Origin: Isoptericola cucumis
GTDB lineage: Bacteria; Actinomycetota; Actinomycetes; Actinomycetales; Cellulomonadaceae
Assembly: GCF_014635665.1 (NCBI RefSeq)
Contig: NZ_BMDG01000007.1
Location: forward strand, 124,001-188,000
DNA length: 64,000 nucleotides
Reading direction: 5' to 3'
Part shown: positions 12,207-23,043 of the stretch, piece after piece
Numbering within the stretch: the first letter of the stretch is position 1
Layout of the letters: every line of letters begins with the position of its first letter
Notes under the pieces: model-generated
Told to the model about the DNA's origin: nothing
Seen by the model: only the letters and a program-made list of their open reading frames with translations
The model's database searches: none
Program-made: the position numbers and the translations under genes

Positions 12207-13141
12207 GAGGACTCCCCGAACGAGCGCTTCTGGGTCACGCGCAGCAGGACGACGGACACGACGAGCGTGCCGAGCGCCAGGGCCACGGACGAGGCGGCGG
12301 CGAGGGACAGGTCGTCCCGGGTGAAGGCGTCGCGGTAGATGGTCATGAGCGGCACCCAGGTCTGGCTGATCGCGCTCGTCATCGGCCGCAACGTGGTGGG
12401 TTCGCCGTAGACCTGGAGGGTCCCGATGAGGGCGAAGAGCCCGGTGAGGACCAGCGCGGGGCCGACCAGCGGGACCTTGACGCGCCAGGCGATGTCCCAC
12501 TCGCTCGCGCCGTCGAGCCGCGCCGCCTCGTACACGTCGCCCGGGATCCCGCGCAGCGACGTGTACAGGATGATCATGTTGAAGCCGACGCCGCTCCAGA
12601 TCGCGATGTTCGCGACCGACGGGTAGAGCATCCCGTCGTGCAGCACGTCGAGGCCGCCGAGGCCGAGGCGTTCCAGGATCCAGGTCCCGGGGCTCGTCGA
12701 GGGCAGGTAGAGGAAGCCCCACAGCAGGGTCGCCACGACGCCGGGCACCGCGTACGGGACGAAGATCGCCGTGCGCGAGAACCGGGCACCGCGCACGCGC
12801 GGGAGGTCGAGCAGCAGCGCGAACGTGAGCGCGAGGCCGAGCGTCACCGGCACGGCGATGATCCCGTAGATCGCGAGCCGCCCGAACCCGGCGAGGAACT
12901 CCGGATCGGTGAACGCGGTGACGTAGTTGTCGAGCCCGACCCAGGTCTCCTCGCGGACGCCGAAGGGCCCGCCGCCCGACACCCGCATGCCCCGGAAGCT
13001 GAGGTACAGCGCGTAGCAGATCGGGATCGCCAGGAACGCGACGAACAGCAGGGCGGCGGGCAGCAGGAACAGGGCCGGGGCGCCCCACCGCCGGCGGGTG
13101 CGCCGGTATGCGGTCGCCGGGCTCGCTGTCGCCGGGCTCAT
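12203..13141 (-). CDS. Sugar ABC transporter permease, MalF type (CUT1)
   Basis: 312 residues. First permease of the pair: basic N-terminus (AYRRTRRRWGAPALF), six predicted helices, and the EAA loop VYEAARLDGASEWDIAWRVKVPLVGPAL. The start ATG overlaps the stop of the solute-binding protein gene by 4 bases (13138-13141). It forms the membrane channel together with the 11304-12206 product for the sugar delivered by the lipoprotein. Confidence 0.93.
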   Translation of the reverse strand: MSPATASPATAYRRTRRRWGAPALFLLPAALLFVAFLAIPICYALYLSFRGMRVSGGGPFGVREETWVGLDNYVTAFTDPEFLAGFGRLAIYGIIAVPVTLGLALTFALLLDLPRVRGARFSRTAIFVPYAVPGVVATLLWGFLYLPSTSPGTWILERLGLGGLDVLHDGMLYPSVANIAIWSGVGFNMIILYTSLRGIPGDVYEAARLDGASEWDIAWRVKVPLVGPALVLTGLFALIGTLQVYGEPTTLRPMTSAISQTWVPLMTIYRDAFTRDDLSLAAASSVALALGTLVVSVVLLRVTQKRSFGESS

Positions 13142-14442
13142 TTCTGCGTGACCTCGAAGCCGGTCTTCTCCATGTCGGCGACGACCACGTCCTCGGTCGC
13201 GGTGAGCGCGTCGCGCAGCGGCGTCCCGTCGGTGACCGCCTTGGACATCGCGTCCTGGAACGCGCTGGACGCCACGTTGACGTTGGGGCCCCAGCTGATC
13301 TCCGGGATCGTGTTCTTCGTGATCTCGGCGGCGATCTCCCAGTAGTCCTCCTGCTTCGGCATGAGCAGCGGCGGGTCGCTCTCGAGCGTGAGCTCCTGCC
13401 CCGCGAGCGACGCGGGATACTGGCCCTGCTCGATCTGGGCGGCGGCGGCCTCGTCGCTGGTGCTCATCCACCGCGCGAACTCGGCGGCCGCCTCCGGGTG
13501 CTCCGCCGACGACGTGACGACGACGGCCGACCCGCCCTGGAACCCGACGGCGTCCTCGCCCTCGGTCCACTGCGGGAGGGGCGCCATGGCCCAGTCGCCC
13601 GCGCTCTCCTCGGCGACGCCGTACAGCACGCCCGCCGCCCAGAGCCCTGCGGGCCACGAGAGCACCTCGCCCTTGTTGACCTTGGCGTTCCACTCGGGGG
13701 TGAGCATCGGCTCCGCGAGGACGAGGTCGCGGTCGACCAGGTCCTGCCAGTAGTCGGCGACGGCGACGGACGCGTCGTCGTCGAAGTCCACGGTCCACGC
13801 GTCCCCGTCGACCGTCCACCACTCCGCCCCCGCCTGCTGGGCGTACCCGGCGAAGCCGCCGAACTCGGCCGGGGCGTAGGTGGTGAGGTAGGCGTCCGGG
13901 TCGGCCTCGTGCACCTTCTCGGCGGCGGCGGCGAAATCGTCCCACGTCGTGGGCACGTCGATGCCGAGCTCGTCGAACCGGGCCTTGTTGTAGGTGAGCG
14001 CCTGCGGGCCGGCGTCCTGCGGGACGCCGTAGGTGGCGCCGTCGAAGGTCACCTGGTTCCACACCCCGGGCGCGAACTCGCTCTCCAGCCCGTCGGCGTG
14101 CTCGGAGATGTCGGCGGCCACCCCGGCCACGATCATCGCGGGCAGGGTGTTGTACTCGACGATCGCGACGTCGGGCGCGTTCTCGGCCCGGGTGGCCGTG
14201 ACGAGCTTGGCCGACGAGTCCGTGCCGCCGCCCGCGTCCGTGTGCTTGACCTGGATGTCGGGGTGGGTCGCGTTCCACGCGTCGACCATGGGCTTCTGCG
14301 CCGTGCCCCACGCCCAGTAGTCGAGCGTGACGGGGCCGTCGGCGGCACCGGCGTCCTCGTCCTGGCCGTCACCGCCCGAGCAGGCGGCGAGGACGAGCGC
14401 GAGGGCGGACGCCGTGGCGGCGACCTGGACTGGCTTGCGCAT
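13138..14442 (-). CDS. Sugar ABC transporter solute-binding lipoprotein (CUT1)
   Basis: 434 residues. Lipoprotein signal peptide with lipobox VLAAC (about residues 16-20), then a Gly/Asp linker and a family 1 extracellular binding domain (VTLDYWAWGTAQKPMVDAWNATHPDIQVK). Two starts are possible: GTG 14448 and ATG 14442. ATG 14442 has GGGAG 8 bases upstream, a proper spacing, whereas the site is only 2 bases from the GTG, so ATG is used. First gene of the importer/GH42 operon. A promoter and GAAGCGCTTC operator lie at 14492-14545. Ligand unknown; galactosylated xyloglucan fragments are inferred from context. Confidence 0.93.
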   Translation of the reverse strand: MRKPVQVAATASALALVLAACSGGDGQDEDAGAADGPVTLDYWAWGTAQKPMVDAWNATHPDIQVKHTDAGGGTDSSAKLVTATRAENAPDVAIVEYNTLPAMIVAGVAADISEHADGLESEFAPGVWNQVTFDGATYGVPQDAGPQALTYNKARFDELGIDVPTTWDDFAAAAEKVHEADPDAYLTTYAPAEFGGFAGYAQQAGAEWWTVDGDAWTVDFDDDASVAVADYWQDLVDRDLVLAEPMLTPEWNAKVNKGEVLSWPAGLWAAGVLYGVAEESAGDWAMAPLPQWTEGEDAVGFQGGSAVVVTSSAEHPEAAAEFARWMSTSDEAAAAQIEQGQYPASLAGQELTLESDPPLLMPKQEDYWEIAAEITKNTIPEISWGPNVNVASSAFQDAMSKAVTDGTPLRDALTATEDVVVADMEKTGFEVTQK

Positions 14443-14491
14443 GCTCACATCTCCCTTGACGTGCTGACGAACCCGCTGTCACCGCCGTGGT

Positions 14492-14545
14492 GAAGCGCTT
14501 CGATAACCGGGAGTGATCATGGCCACAGGGGCACGGCGGTGTCAA
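14492..14545 (-). promoter_or_regulatory. Promoter and LacI-type operator of the GH42 importer operon
   Basis: On the minus strand, TTGACA (14545-14540) is followed after 18 bases by CATGAT (14521-14516), a plausible sigma70-type promoter. Downstream, at about +8 to +17, lies the perfect 10-bp palindrome GAAGCGCTTC (14492-14501) with a central CG, the layout of a LacI-family roadblock operator. The same core occurs upstream of the divergent importer operon at 15883-15896, and the LacI gene lies between them. Confidence 0.7.
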
Positions 14546-14590
14546 CCGTCGTCAGGGGTGCGCCGCGGACGCGTCGTGGCTGGTCGGAGG

Positions 14591-15622
14591 TCAGGCGGCG
14601 GCGGCCGCGGCCGTGCTGCCGCGGTCCGTGAGGGTGGCGCGGACCAGCCGGGTGTGGGGCTCCAGCTCGCCGCGGAGCGTCGCGACGGCCATCTCCGCGG
14701 CCGTCGCCCCGATGTGCTGCGCAGGGATGTCGATGGAGGTGAGGGGCACGGCCTGCTGCTCGGCGATGTTCTGCGGGCAGACGGCGACGACGGACAGGTC
14801 GTCGGGCACCCGCAGCCCCCGCGCCCGCACCACGTCCAGGACGGCGGGCAGGGCGGCCTCGTTGTGGACGACCAGGGCCGTCGCCGGCGCCTCGCCGTCG
14901 AGGGCCTCGGACACGGCCGCCGCCACCGCGTCGCGCCGCGCGGTCGTCAGGGTGAGCCGGAAGTCGACGCCGGACGACCGGGACTGGGTGCGGAGCCCGT
15001 GCAGCATCCGGTCGGCGTACGAGGTGTGCCGCTCGAGGACGACGTCGGGCGGGCCGACGAGGGCGACCCGGCGGTGCCCCAGGCCCGCGAGGTGGCGCAC
15101 GGCGAGCCGGCCGGCCCCGTCGAAGTCGAAGTCGACGCAGCTCAGGCCGTGCGGGTCGTCGGGCATGCCGATGAGGATGGCGGGGGTGCGGGAGCGTGCG
15201 ACGGCGGGCAGCCGGTCGTCCTCGCTCTCGACGTCCATGACGATGAGCGCGTCCGCGGACGCGCCCCCGGACACGCGACGCAGGGCGGTGGGGTCGTCGT
15301 CGGTGAGGAGCAGCACGTCGTACCCGAGGGCGCGGGCCCGGGGGACGATGCCGGCGACGAACTGCATGATGACGTTCACGTCGACGTCGCCCCGCAGCGA
15401 GGCGTCGGCGTCGAGCCGCAGCGGGACCACCAGGGCGAGCACGTCGGTCCGTGACGACGCGAGGGCGCGCGCCCCGGCGTGCGGGTGGTACTCCAGCTCG
15501 GCGATCGCCCGCTCCACCCGGGCCCGGGTGGCCGCGGAGATGGTCCGCTTGCCCGACAGCACGTACGAGACGGTCGACGCCGACACGCCCGCGGCACGGG
15601 CGACGTCCTCGATGGTGGCCAC
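14591..15622 (-). CDS. LacI-family transcriptional regulator
   Basis: 343 residues. The N-terminal helix-turn-helix ATIEDVARAAGVSASTVSYVLSG and hinge-helix region (HPHAGARALAS) precede a periplasmic-binding-protein-like effector domain. GTG 15622 is the start: GAGGAG lies 7 bases upstream and no in-frame ATG exists nearby. It sits between two sugar importer operons that both have GAAGCGCTTC palindromes, so it most likely represses both and is released by a xyloglucan-derived sugar. The C-terminus ends in an alanine run. Confidence 0.93.
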   Translation of the reverse strand: MATIEDVARAAGVSASTVSYVLSGKRTISAATRARVERAIAELEYHPHAGARALASSRTDVLALVVPLRLDADASLRGDVDVNVIMQFVAGIVPRARALGYDVLLLTDDDPTALRRVSGGASADALIVMDVESEDDRLPAVARSRTPAILIGMPDDPHGLSCVDFDFDGAGRLAVRHLAGLGHRRVALVGPPDVVLERHTSYADRMLHGLRTQSRSSGVDFRLTLTTARRDAVAAAVSEALDGEAPATALVVHNEAALPAVLDVVRARGLRVPDDLSVVAVCPQNIAEQQAVPLTSIDIPAQHIGATAAEMAVATLRGELEPHTRLVRATLTDRGSTAAAAAA

Positions 15623-15849
15623 GGCTCGGCTCCTCGGTGCGGTGCGGGGTCCGGCGCTGCGGACCCGGTGGTGGGACCGGCGGTGCGGCCGGTGGCGGAC
15701 GGGTGGTGGGACCACTGTGGCGGGCGTGGCGCGTCGAGCGCCCGAGGTCCGCCGGCCGGGGCCCGGGCTCACCGTAGCGGCCCGGGATCGGTGCGGGTGC
15801 ACCGGAGGCCGCCGGGGCGCGCCGGGGGTCGCCGTCGGTCCCGGGCGCC

Positions 15850-15896
15850 TTGACGAGGTCGTGGCGCTCGTCGATACTCGCGTCGAAGCGCTTCGA
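15850..15896 (+). promoter_or_regulatory. Promoter and operator of the alpha-xylosidase/beta-glucosidase operon
   Basis: TTGACG (15850-15855), 17-base spacer and GATACT (15873-15878) form a good sigma70 promoter. The perfect 14-bp palindrome TCGAAGCGCTTCGA (15883-15896) covers the expected start of transcription. The rest of the 306-base gap 15623-15928 (lacI leader side, then this promoter, then the AGGAGGA ribosome-binding site) shows no other gene. Confidence 0.78.
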
Positions 15897-15928
15897 TTGA
15901 GAAGGGCGGAACTCGACGAGGAGGACCC

Positions 15929-17254
15929 ATGAAGACCCGGACTCGCGCGACATCGACCGTCGCCGCGCTGGCGGCCCTGCCGCTGCTGCTGACCGCCTGC
16001 GTGGGCGGTGGCGGAGGCGGTGCGACCGCCGACGGCGGCGGCGACGCCGACGACAAGACGCTGACGATCTGGCACTACGAGAACGAGGACTCGGCCATGG
16101 GCCAGGCCTGGGCGAAGGCCATCGAGATCTTCGAGTCCGAGCACCCGGACGTCGAGGTCGAGGTCGAGAAGCAGACGTTCGAGCAGATCCAGAAGAACGC
16201 CAAGATCGTCCTCACCGGCGACGACGTGCCCGACGTCATGGAGTACAACAAGGGCAACGCGACCGCCGGACAGCTCGCGGCCCAGGGACTGCTGATGCCG
16301 CTGACCGACGCCGCCGAGGCCCACGGCTGGTCCGACAAGCTCGCCGGGTCGCTCGCCACCACCGCCACGTACGACGAGAACGGGCTCATGGGCTCCGGTG
16401 AGTGGTACGGCGTGCCCAACTACGGCGAGTTCGTGGGCGTCTACTACAACCAGGAGATGTTCGACGACCTCGGGCTCGAGGTGCCGACGACGCTCGCCGA
16501 GCTCGAGAAGGTCATGAAGGCGTTCGAGGCCGAGGGCATCACCCCGCTCGCCGAGGCCGGCGCCGAGTACCCCCTGGGCCAGCTCTGGTACGAGCTGGTG
16601 CTCGCGAACGCCGACCGGGGGTTCGTGGACGACTACCAGCTCTTCGACGGGGAGGTCGACTTCCACGGGCCCGAGATGACGAAGGCCACCGAGCAGCTCG
16701 ACGAGTGGATCGAGAAGGGCTACGTCGCGCCCGACTCGGCGGGCCTGACCGCCGAGGACATGGGGGTGTCCTTCATCAAGGGCGACTACCCGATGATGGT
16801 CTCCGGCTCCTGGTGGTTCGGCCGCGTCGTCGCCGAGATGAAGGACGACTGGGGCCAGTTCAACTTCCCGGGCAACGACCTGCACACCGGTTCTTCCGGG
16901 AACCTCTGGGTCGTCCCGACCAACGCCGACTCGCCGTCGCTCGCCGAGGAGTTCATCGACGTCACGCTGCGCCCGGAGGTGCAGGAGGTGCTCGCGCAGA
17001 AGGGCGGGTTGCCGGTCGCCGGCGACGCCTCGACGATCGAGGACCCGAAGACGAAGGAGCTCACGGAGAACTTCCAGGAGATCCTCGACCAGGACGGGCT
17101 CGCCTTCTACCCGGACTGGCCGGTGCCCGGCTACTACGACGTGGTCGTGAGCCAGCTGCAGTCGCTCGTCAACCAGTCCAAGTCGCCCGACGAGGTGCTC
17201 GACGGCCTCGAGTCCGCCTACACCGACGGCAAGTCCGACCTGCTCGGCGACTGA
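15929..17254 (+). CDS. Sugar ABC transporter solute-binding lipoprotein (CUT1)
   Basis: 441 residues. Signal peptide with lipobox LLTAC (about 20-24), Gly-rich linker, then a family 1 binding fold (KTLTIWHYENEDSAMGQAWAKAIEIF). ATG 15929 has GAGGAGGA just upstream. First gene of the operon carrying GH31 and GH1 enzymes, under the 15850-15896 promoter/operator. A 12-bp-stem hairpin follows its stop, which may raise its expression above that of the permeases. Substrate inferred: xylosylated cello-oligosaccharides. Confidence 0.93.
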   Translation: MKTRTRATSTVAALAALPLLLTACVGGGGGGATADGGGDADDKTLTIWHYENEDSAMGQAWAKAIEIFESEHPDVEVEVEKQTFEQIQKNAKIVLTGDDVPDVMEYNKGNATAGQLAAQGLLMPLTDAAEAHGWSDKLAGSLATTATYDENGLMGSGEWYGVPNYGEFVGVYYNQEMFDDLGLEVPTTLAELEKVMKAFEAEGITPLAEAGAEYPLGQLWYELVLANADRGFVDDYQLFDGEVDFHGPEMTKATEQLDEWIEKGYVAPDSAGLTAEDMGVSFIKGDYPMMVSGSWWFGRVVAEMKDDWGQFNFPGNDLHTGSSGNLWVVPTNADSPSLAEEFIDVTLRPEVQEVLAQKGGLPVAGDASTIEDPKTKELTENFQEILDQDGLAFYPDWPVPGYYDVVVSQLQSLVNQSKSPDEVLDGLESAYTDGKSDLLGD

Positions 17255-17279
17255 CCGCCGCCGACCGTCGCTGACCGCG

Positions 17280-17308
17280 GCGGGCCGCCGGTGACGCCGG
17301 CGGCCCGC
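17280..17308 (+). other. Hairpin between binding-protein and permease genes
   Basis: Perfect 12-bp stem GCGGGCCGCCGG / CCGGCGGCCCGC with a 5-base loop in the 86-base gap. No U-run. Such structures after binding-protein genes often protect the upstream mRNA and lower downstream expression, a role inferred from position. Confidence 0.6.
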
Positions 17309-17340
17309 CCGGGGGCGGACGCCCTTCCAAGGAGCTGCAC

Positions 17341-18273
17341 ATGAGCGCACCGACCACGCGCGCCCGGCGTCGGCGGCCCGGCTGGCTGCCGTACCTGCCC
17401 TACCTGATCCCCGGCGGCGTGCTGTTCGTCGTCGTCATCGGGTACCCGCTGGTGACGAACGTCTACATCAGCCTCTTCTCGTGGCGCGGCGGCCTTGCCC
17501 CGCTGGAGTGGATCGGCGCCGACAACTACACGGAGCTGTGGCACGACGCCGCCTTCTGGACCTCGTTCCAGAACTCGGTCGCGATGATCGTCGCGATGGT
17601 GATCGTGCCGACGGCGGTCGGTCTCGTGCTGGCCGCCGTGCTCTTCGACTACCTGGGACGCCGGTTCGGGGGCCGGGTCGCCTCGGTGCTGCGCGCCACG
17701 TACTACCTGCCGCAGATCCTGCCCGTCGCCGTGGCCGGCGTGCTGTGGAACTGGATCCTCAACGCCCAGACGGGCGCGCTCAACGAGATCCTCCGCGGCC
17801 TGGGCGTGACGGACCCGCCCAACTGGCTCGGCGACCCCGCGTCCGCCCTGCCGAGCGTCATGCTCGTGCTGATCTGGGTGCAGATCGGCTACCCGGTCGT
17901 GATCTTCATGGCGGCCCTGCAGCGGGTGGACCCCGAGCTGTACGAGGCGGCCGAGCTCGACGGGGCCGGCTGGTGGCGGCGGTTCCGCGCCATCACGATC
18001 CCGCAGATCCGGCCGGAGACGTTCGTCGTCACCCTGACCTGCACGGTCGCGGCGCTCAAGGTCTTCGGCCCGATCTACGTGCTCACCCGGGGCGGCCCGG
18101 AGAGCTCGACCCTGGTGCCGAGCTACTACTCGTACCTCAACTTCTTCGACAAGTCCCGGGTCGGCTACGGGGCCGCGATCGCGACGGTGCTGACCGTCGT
18201 CATCATCGTGGTCGCCGTGGTGATCCTCGCCCTGCAGGCACGCGCCGAGCGGCGCGAGGAGGTGGCCGGCTGA
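17341..18273 (+). CDS. Sugar ABC transporter permease, MalF type (CUT1)
   Basis: 310 residues, six predicted helices after a short basic N-terminus. The EAA loop is LYEAAELDGAGWWRRFRAITIPQIRPE. ATG 17341 has AAGGAGC upstream. Partner of the next gene, whose ATG overlaps this stop (TGATG). The C-terminus is a charged tail (LQARAERREEVAG). Confidence 0.93.
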   Translation: MSAPTTRARRRRPGWLPYLPYLIPGGVLFVVVIGYPLVTNVYISLFSWRGGLAPLEWIGADNYTELWHDAAFWTSFQNSVAMIVAMVIVPTAVGLVLAAVLFDYLGRRFGGRVASVLRATYYLPQILPVAVAGVLWNWILNAQTGALNEILRGLGVTDPPNWLGDPASALPSVMLVLIWVQIGYPVVIFMAALQRVDPELYEAAELDGAGWWRRFRAITIPQIRPETFVVTLTCTVAALKVFGPIYVLTRGGPESSTLVPSYYSYLNFFDKSRVGYGAAIATVLTVVIIVVAVVILALQARAERREEVAG

Positions 18274-19184
18274 TGACCACGACCGTGCGCAACGCCCCGG
18301 CGTCCCCGGCGACGGCGAGCCCGGGCGGCGGGACCCGCGCGTCCCGCCCCGGGGGCCGTCATCGGCGCGGCGCGGCCCGCTGGTTCGTGCTCGCCGGGGC
18401 GGTCGCCGTCGCGCTGGCCGTCCTCGCGCCGATGATCATCATGGCGCTGAACGCCGTGAAGTCCCCGGCCGAGTACTCCCAGGACGGCCCGCTGAGCATC
18501 CCGAGCGAGCTGTACCTCGACGGGATCGTCAACTTCTGGCAGCGCGTCGACTTCCTGGTCAAGCTCTGGAACTCGTTCTTCATCTCCGCGGTCGTGTCCG
18601 TGGTGGCCTGCCTGCTGTCCCTCCTCAACGCGTACGCGATCGGGATCGGGCGGATCAAGGGGCGCATGTGGATCGTGCTGCTCTTCCTGCTGGCCAACAT
18701 GCTGCCGCAGGAGGCGCTGATCTACCCGCTGTTCGACATGGCGCGCCAGGTGGGCCTGTCGAACTCGCAGTGGTCCGTGATCATCATCTTCACCGTCATC
18801 CAGTCGGCCTTCGGGACGTACCTGCTCGCCTCCGTGCTCGGCACGTTCCCGCCGGCCCTGCTCGAGGCGGCGGCCCTCGACGGGGCGGGCCGCTGGCGCG
18901 TCCTGTGGCAGGTCGTCTTCCCGATCGTGCGGCCCACGCTGATGGTCCTGATGATCCTGTTCTTCATCTGGACGTGGAACGAGTTCTTCATCCCGCTGGT
19001 CATGCTCACGACCAACGACACCCAGACGATCCCCATCGCCCTCGCCTCCCTGCAGGGCGACCGGATGATGGACGCGCCGACGACCAACGCCGGCGCCCTC
19101 GTCTCCCTGCTGCCCGCCCTGATCTTCTTCCTGGTCTTCCAGCGCACCCTCACCCGCGGCGTGACCGCCGGCGCCGTGAAGTGA
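18273..19184 (+). CDS. Sugar ABC transporter permease, MalG type (CUT1)
   Basis: 303 residues. A 40-residue basic/Gly-rich cytoplasmic tail precedes the first helix (WFVLAGAVAVALAVLAPMII). The EAA loop is LLEAAALDGAGRWRVLWQVVFPIVRPT, and the family C-terminus FQRTLTRGVTAGAVK is present. The ATG overlaps the previous stop by one base. No ATPase gene follows; GH31 comes next after 48 bases. Confidence 0.93.
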   Translation: MTTTVRNAPASPATASPGGGTRASRPGGRHRRGAARWFVLAGAVAVALAVLAPMIIMALNAVKSPAEYSQDGPLSIPSELYLDGIVNFWQRVDFLVKLWNSFFISAVVSVVACLLSLLNAYAIGIGRIKGRMWIVLLFLLANMLPQEALIYPLFDMARQVGLSNSQWSVIIIFTVIQSAFGTYLLASVLGTFPPALLEAAALDGAGRWRVLWQVVFPIVRPTLMVLMILFFIWTWNEFFIPLVMLTTNDTQTIPIALASLQGDRMMDAPTTNAGALVSLLPALIFFLVFQRTLTRGVTAGAVK

Positions 19185-19232
19185 CCCCCGGGCCCCGGCC
19201 CGACCGACCCTGAACCACTGACGAGGTATCCA

Positions 19233-21532
19233 TTGAAGTTCACCGACGGCTACTGGCAGACCCGCCCGGGCATCGACCCCCTGTACGCGGCCGAGGTCGA
19301 CGACGTCCGCGTCGACGAGGCGGCGGGCACGATGACGGTCTACGCGCCGACGGCCGCGATCCGCCGGCGCGGCGACACGCTCAACCGCCCGATGATCACC
19401 CTGACGTACTCGTCGCCGGCGCCCGGCGTGGTGAAGGTCCGCGTCACCCACCACGCCGGCGCGGCCCGCCGCGGCCCCGACTTCGCCGTCACCGGGCAGG
19501 CCGGCTTCCGGCCGGTCGTCAAGGTCGACGAGACCAGCGGGGTGCTGGAGACCGGTGGGCTCGTGGTGCGGGTGCATCGCGGCGGTCGCTGGCGCGTCGA
19601 CTTTGAGCAGGACGGCCGGCTGCTCACGTCCAGCCTGCCGAAGTCGGTCGGGGTCATGTCGACCTCGCACGGCGTCGAGCCGGCGGCCACCTGGGTCCAC
19701 GAGCAGCTCTCGCTCGACCCGGGCGAGCACGTGTACGGGCTGGGGGAGCGGTTCGGGCCGTTCGTCAAGAACGGCCAGAGCGTCGACGTCTGGAACGAGG
19801 ACGGCGGCACGTCCAGCGAGCAGGCGTACAAGAACGTGCCGTTCTACCTCACGAGCAAGGGGTACGGCGTGTTCGTCGCGCACCCGGAGCGGGTGTCCCT
19901 CGAGGTCGCCTCCGAGGTGAACACGCGCGTGCAGCTCTCGGTCGAGGGCCAGGAGCTGGAGTACTACGTCATCGCGGGACCGACGGGCAAGGACGTGCTG
20001 CGCCGGTACACCGCACTGACGGGCCGTCCGCCCGCGGTGCCCGCCTGGTCCTACGGGCTGTGGCTCTCGACGTCGTTCACCACCGACTACGACGAGGCCA
20101 CCGTCACGAGCTTCGTGGACGGGATGGTCGAGCGCGACCTGCCGCTCAGCGTCTTCCACTTCGACTGCTTCTGGATGCGCGAGTACCAGTGGTGCGACTT
20201 CGAGTGGGACCCGCGGGTCTTCCCGGACCCGGAGGGGATGCTGGCGCGGCTGCACGAGCGTGGCCTCAAGGTCAGCCTGTGGATCAACCCGTACGTCGGC
20301 CAGCGCTCGCCGCTCTTCGCCGAGGGCGCAGCGAAGGGCTACCTGCTGCGCACCACGGACGGCGGCGTCTGGCAGTGGGACATGTGGCAGGCGGGCATGG
20401 GGCTGGTCGACTTCACCAACCCCGACGCGACGGCCTGGTACCTGGGCCACCTCGAGCGGCTGCTCGACCAGGGTGTCGACTGCTTCAAGACCGACTTCGG
20501 CGAGAGGGTGCCGACCGACGACGTCGTCTGGCACGACGGCTCCGACCCGCACCGGATGCACAACTACTACGCGCAGCTGTTCAACGAGGCCGTGTTCGGC
20601 CTGCTCGAACGACGCCGCGGGAGCGGGGAGGCGGTCGTGTTCGCCCGCTCGGCGACGGCCGGCGGGCAGCAGATGCCGGTGCACTGGGGCGGCGACTGCG
20701 ACTCCACGTACGCGTCGATGGCGGAGTCGCTGCGCGGGGGGCTCTCGCTGGGGCTGTCCGGTTTCGGCTACTGGAGCCACGACATCGGGGGCTTCGAGGG
20801 CCTGCCCGACGCCGGGGTGTTCAAGCGGTGGGTCGCCTTCGGGCTGCTGTCCAGCCACTCCCGGCTGCACGGGTCGAGCTCGTACCGGGTGCCGTGGGCG
20901 TTCGACGACGAGGCCGTCGACGTCACCCGCCGCTTCACGCGCCTGAAGCTGTCGCTGATGCCGTACCTCGGCGCGGCCGCCGAGCAGGCCACCGGCGACG
21001 GCACCCCGATCATGCGGGCGATGGCGCTCGAGTTCCCCGCCGACCGGGGCACGTTCCCCGTCGACACCCAGTACATGCTGGGCGACGCGCTGCTCGTCGC
21101 GCCGGTGTTCACCGCGGACGGCACCGTCGAGTACTACGTGCCGGAGGGCACGTGGACGCGGCTGCTCGACGGCGCGACCACGCACGAGGCCCTCGTCACC
21201 GGTCCGCGCTGGGTCACCGAGACGCACGGCTTCGACTCCCTGCCGCTGCTGGTCCGGCCCGGTACCGTGCTGCCGGTGGGGGCCCGTGCCGACCGACCGG
21301 ACTACGCCTGGGCCGACGGCGTGACGCTGCGCTGCGTCGAGCTGCCGGCCGGGTACGACGCGGTCACCCGCGTGCCCGGCGGCGACGGCGCACCGGCGAG
21401 CTTCCACGTGCGGCGCACCGGCGAGGGGGACGCCGTCGTCGTGGTCTCCGACGACGCCCCCGGCACCTGGTCCGTCGAGGTCGACGGCCGGACGGCCACC
21501 ACCACCGGACCCGGAGAGCTGAGGATCACCCT

Positions 21533-21536
<4 letters not shown>
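19233..21536 (+). CDS. GH31 alpha-xylosidase
   Basis: 767 residues, cytoplasmic. The start [14 protein letters not shown] is the N-terminal signature of YicI-type alpha-xylosidases; it begins with TTG at 19233, supported by ACGAGG upstream and the lack of any other start. Nucleophile D421 lies in CFKTDFGE and acid/base D488 in [15 protein letters not shown]. The [17 protein letters not shown] block is also xylosidase-like rather than alpha-glucosidase-like. Expected reaction: removal of non-reducing alpha-1,6-xylose from xyloglucan oligosaccharides or isoprimeverose. The stop overlaps the GH1 start (CTGTGA). Confidence 0.93.
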
Positions 21537-22973
<1,437 letters not shown>

Positions 22974-22978
<5 letters not shown>

Positions 22979-23036
22979 CCTGCCACCCGTGACGCCGTCC
23001 TGACCCGCCACCCCTGACGCCGCGGGGCGCTAGCGT
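22974..23036 (+). promoter_or_regulatory. Direct repeat and -10 element before the serine hydrolase
   Basis: Two near-identical 24-base copies at a 25-base offset (CCTGACCTGCCACCCGTGAC at 22974 and CCTGACCCGCCACCCCTGAC at 22999) are followed by TAGCGT (23031-23036). That lies 7 bases before the ATG at 23044, the spacing of an actinobacterial leaderless promoter. No convincing -35 is seen. The first repeat copy includes the GH1 stop codon. Confidence 0.5.
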
Positions 23037-23043
23037 GCCGCCC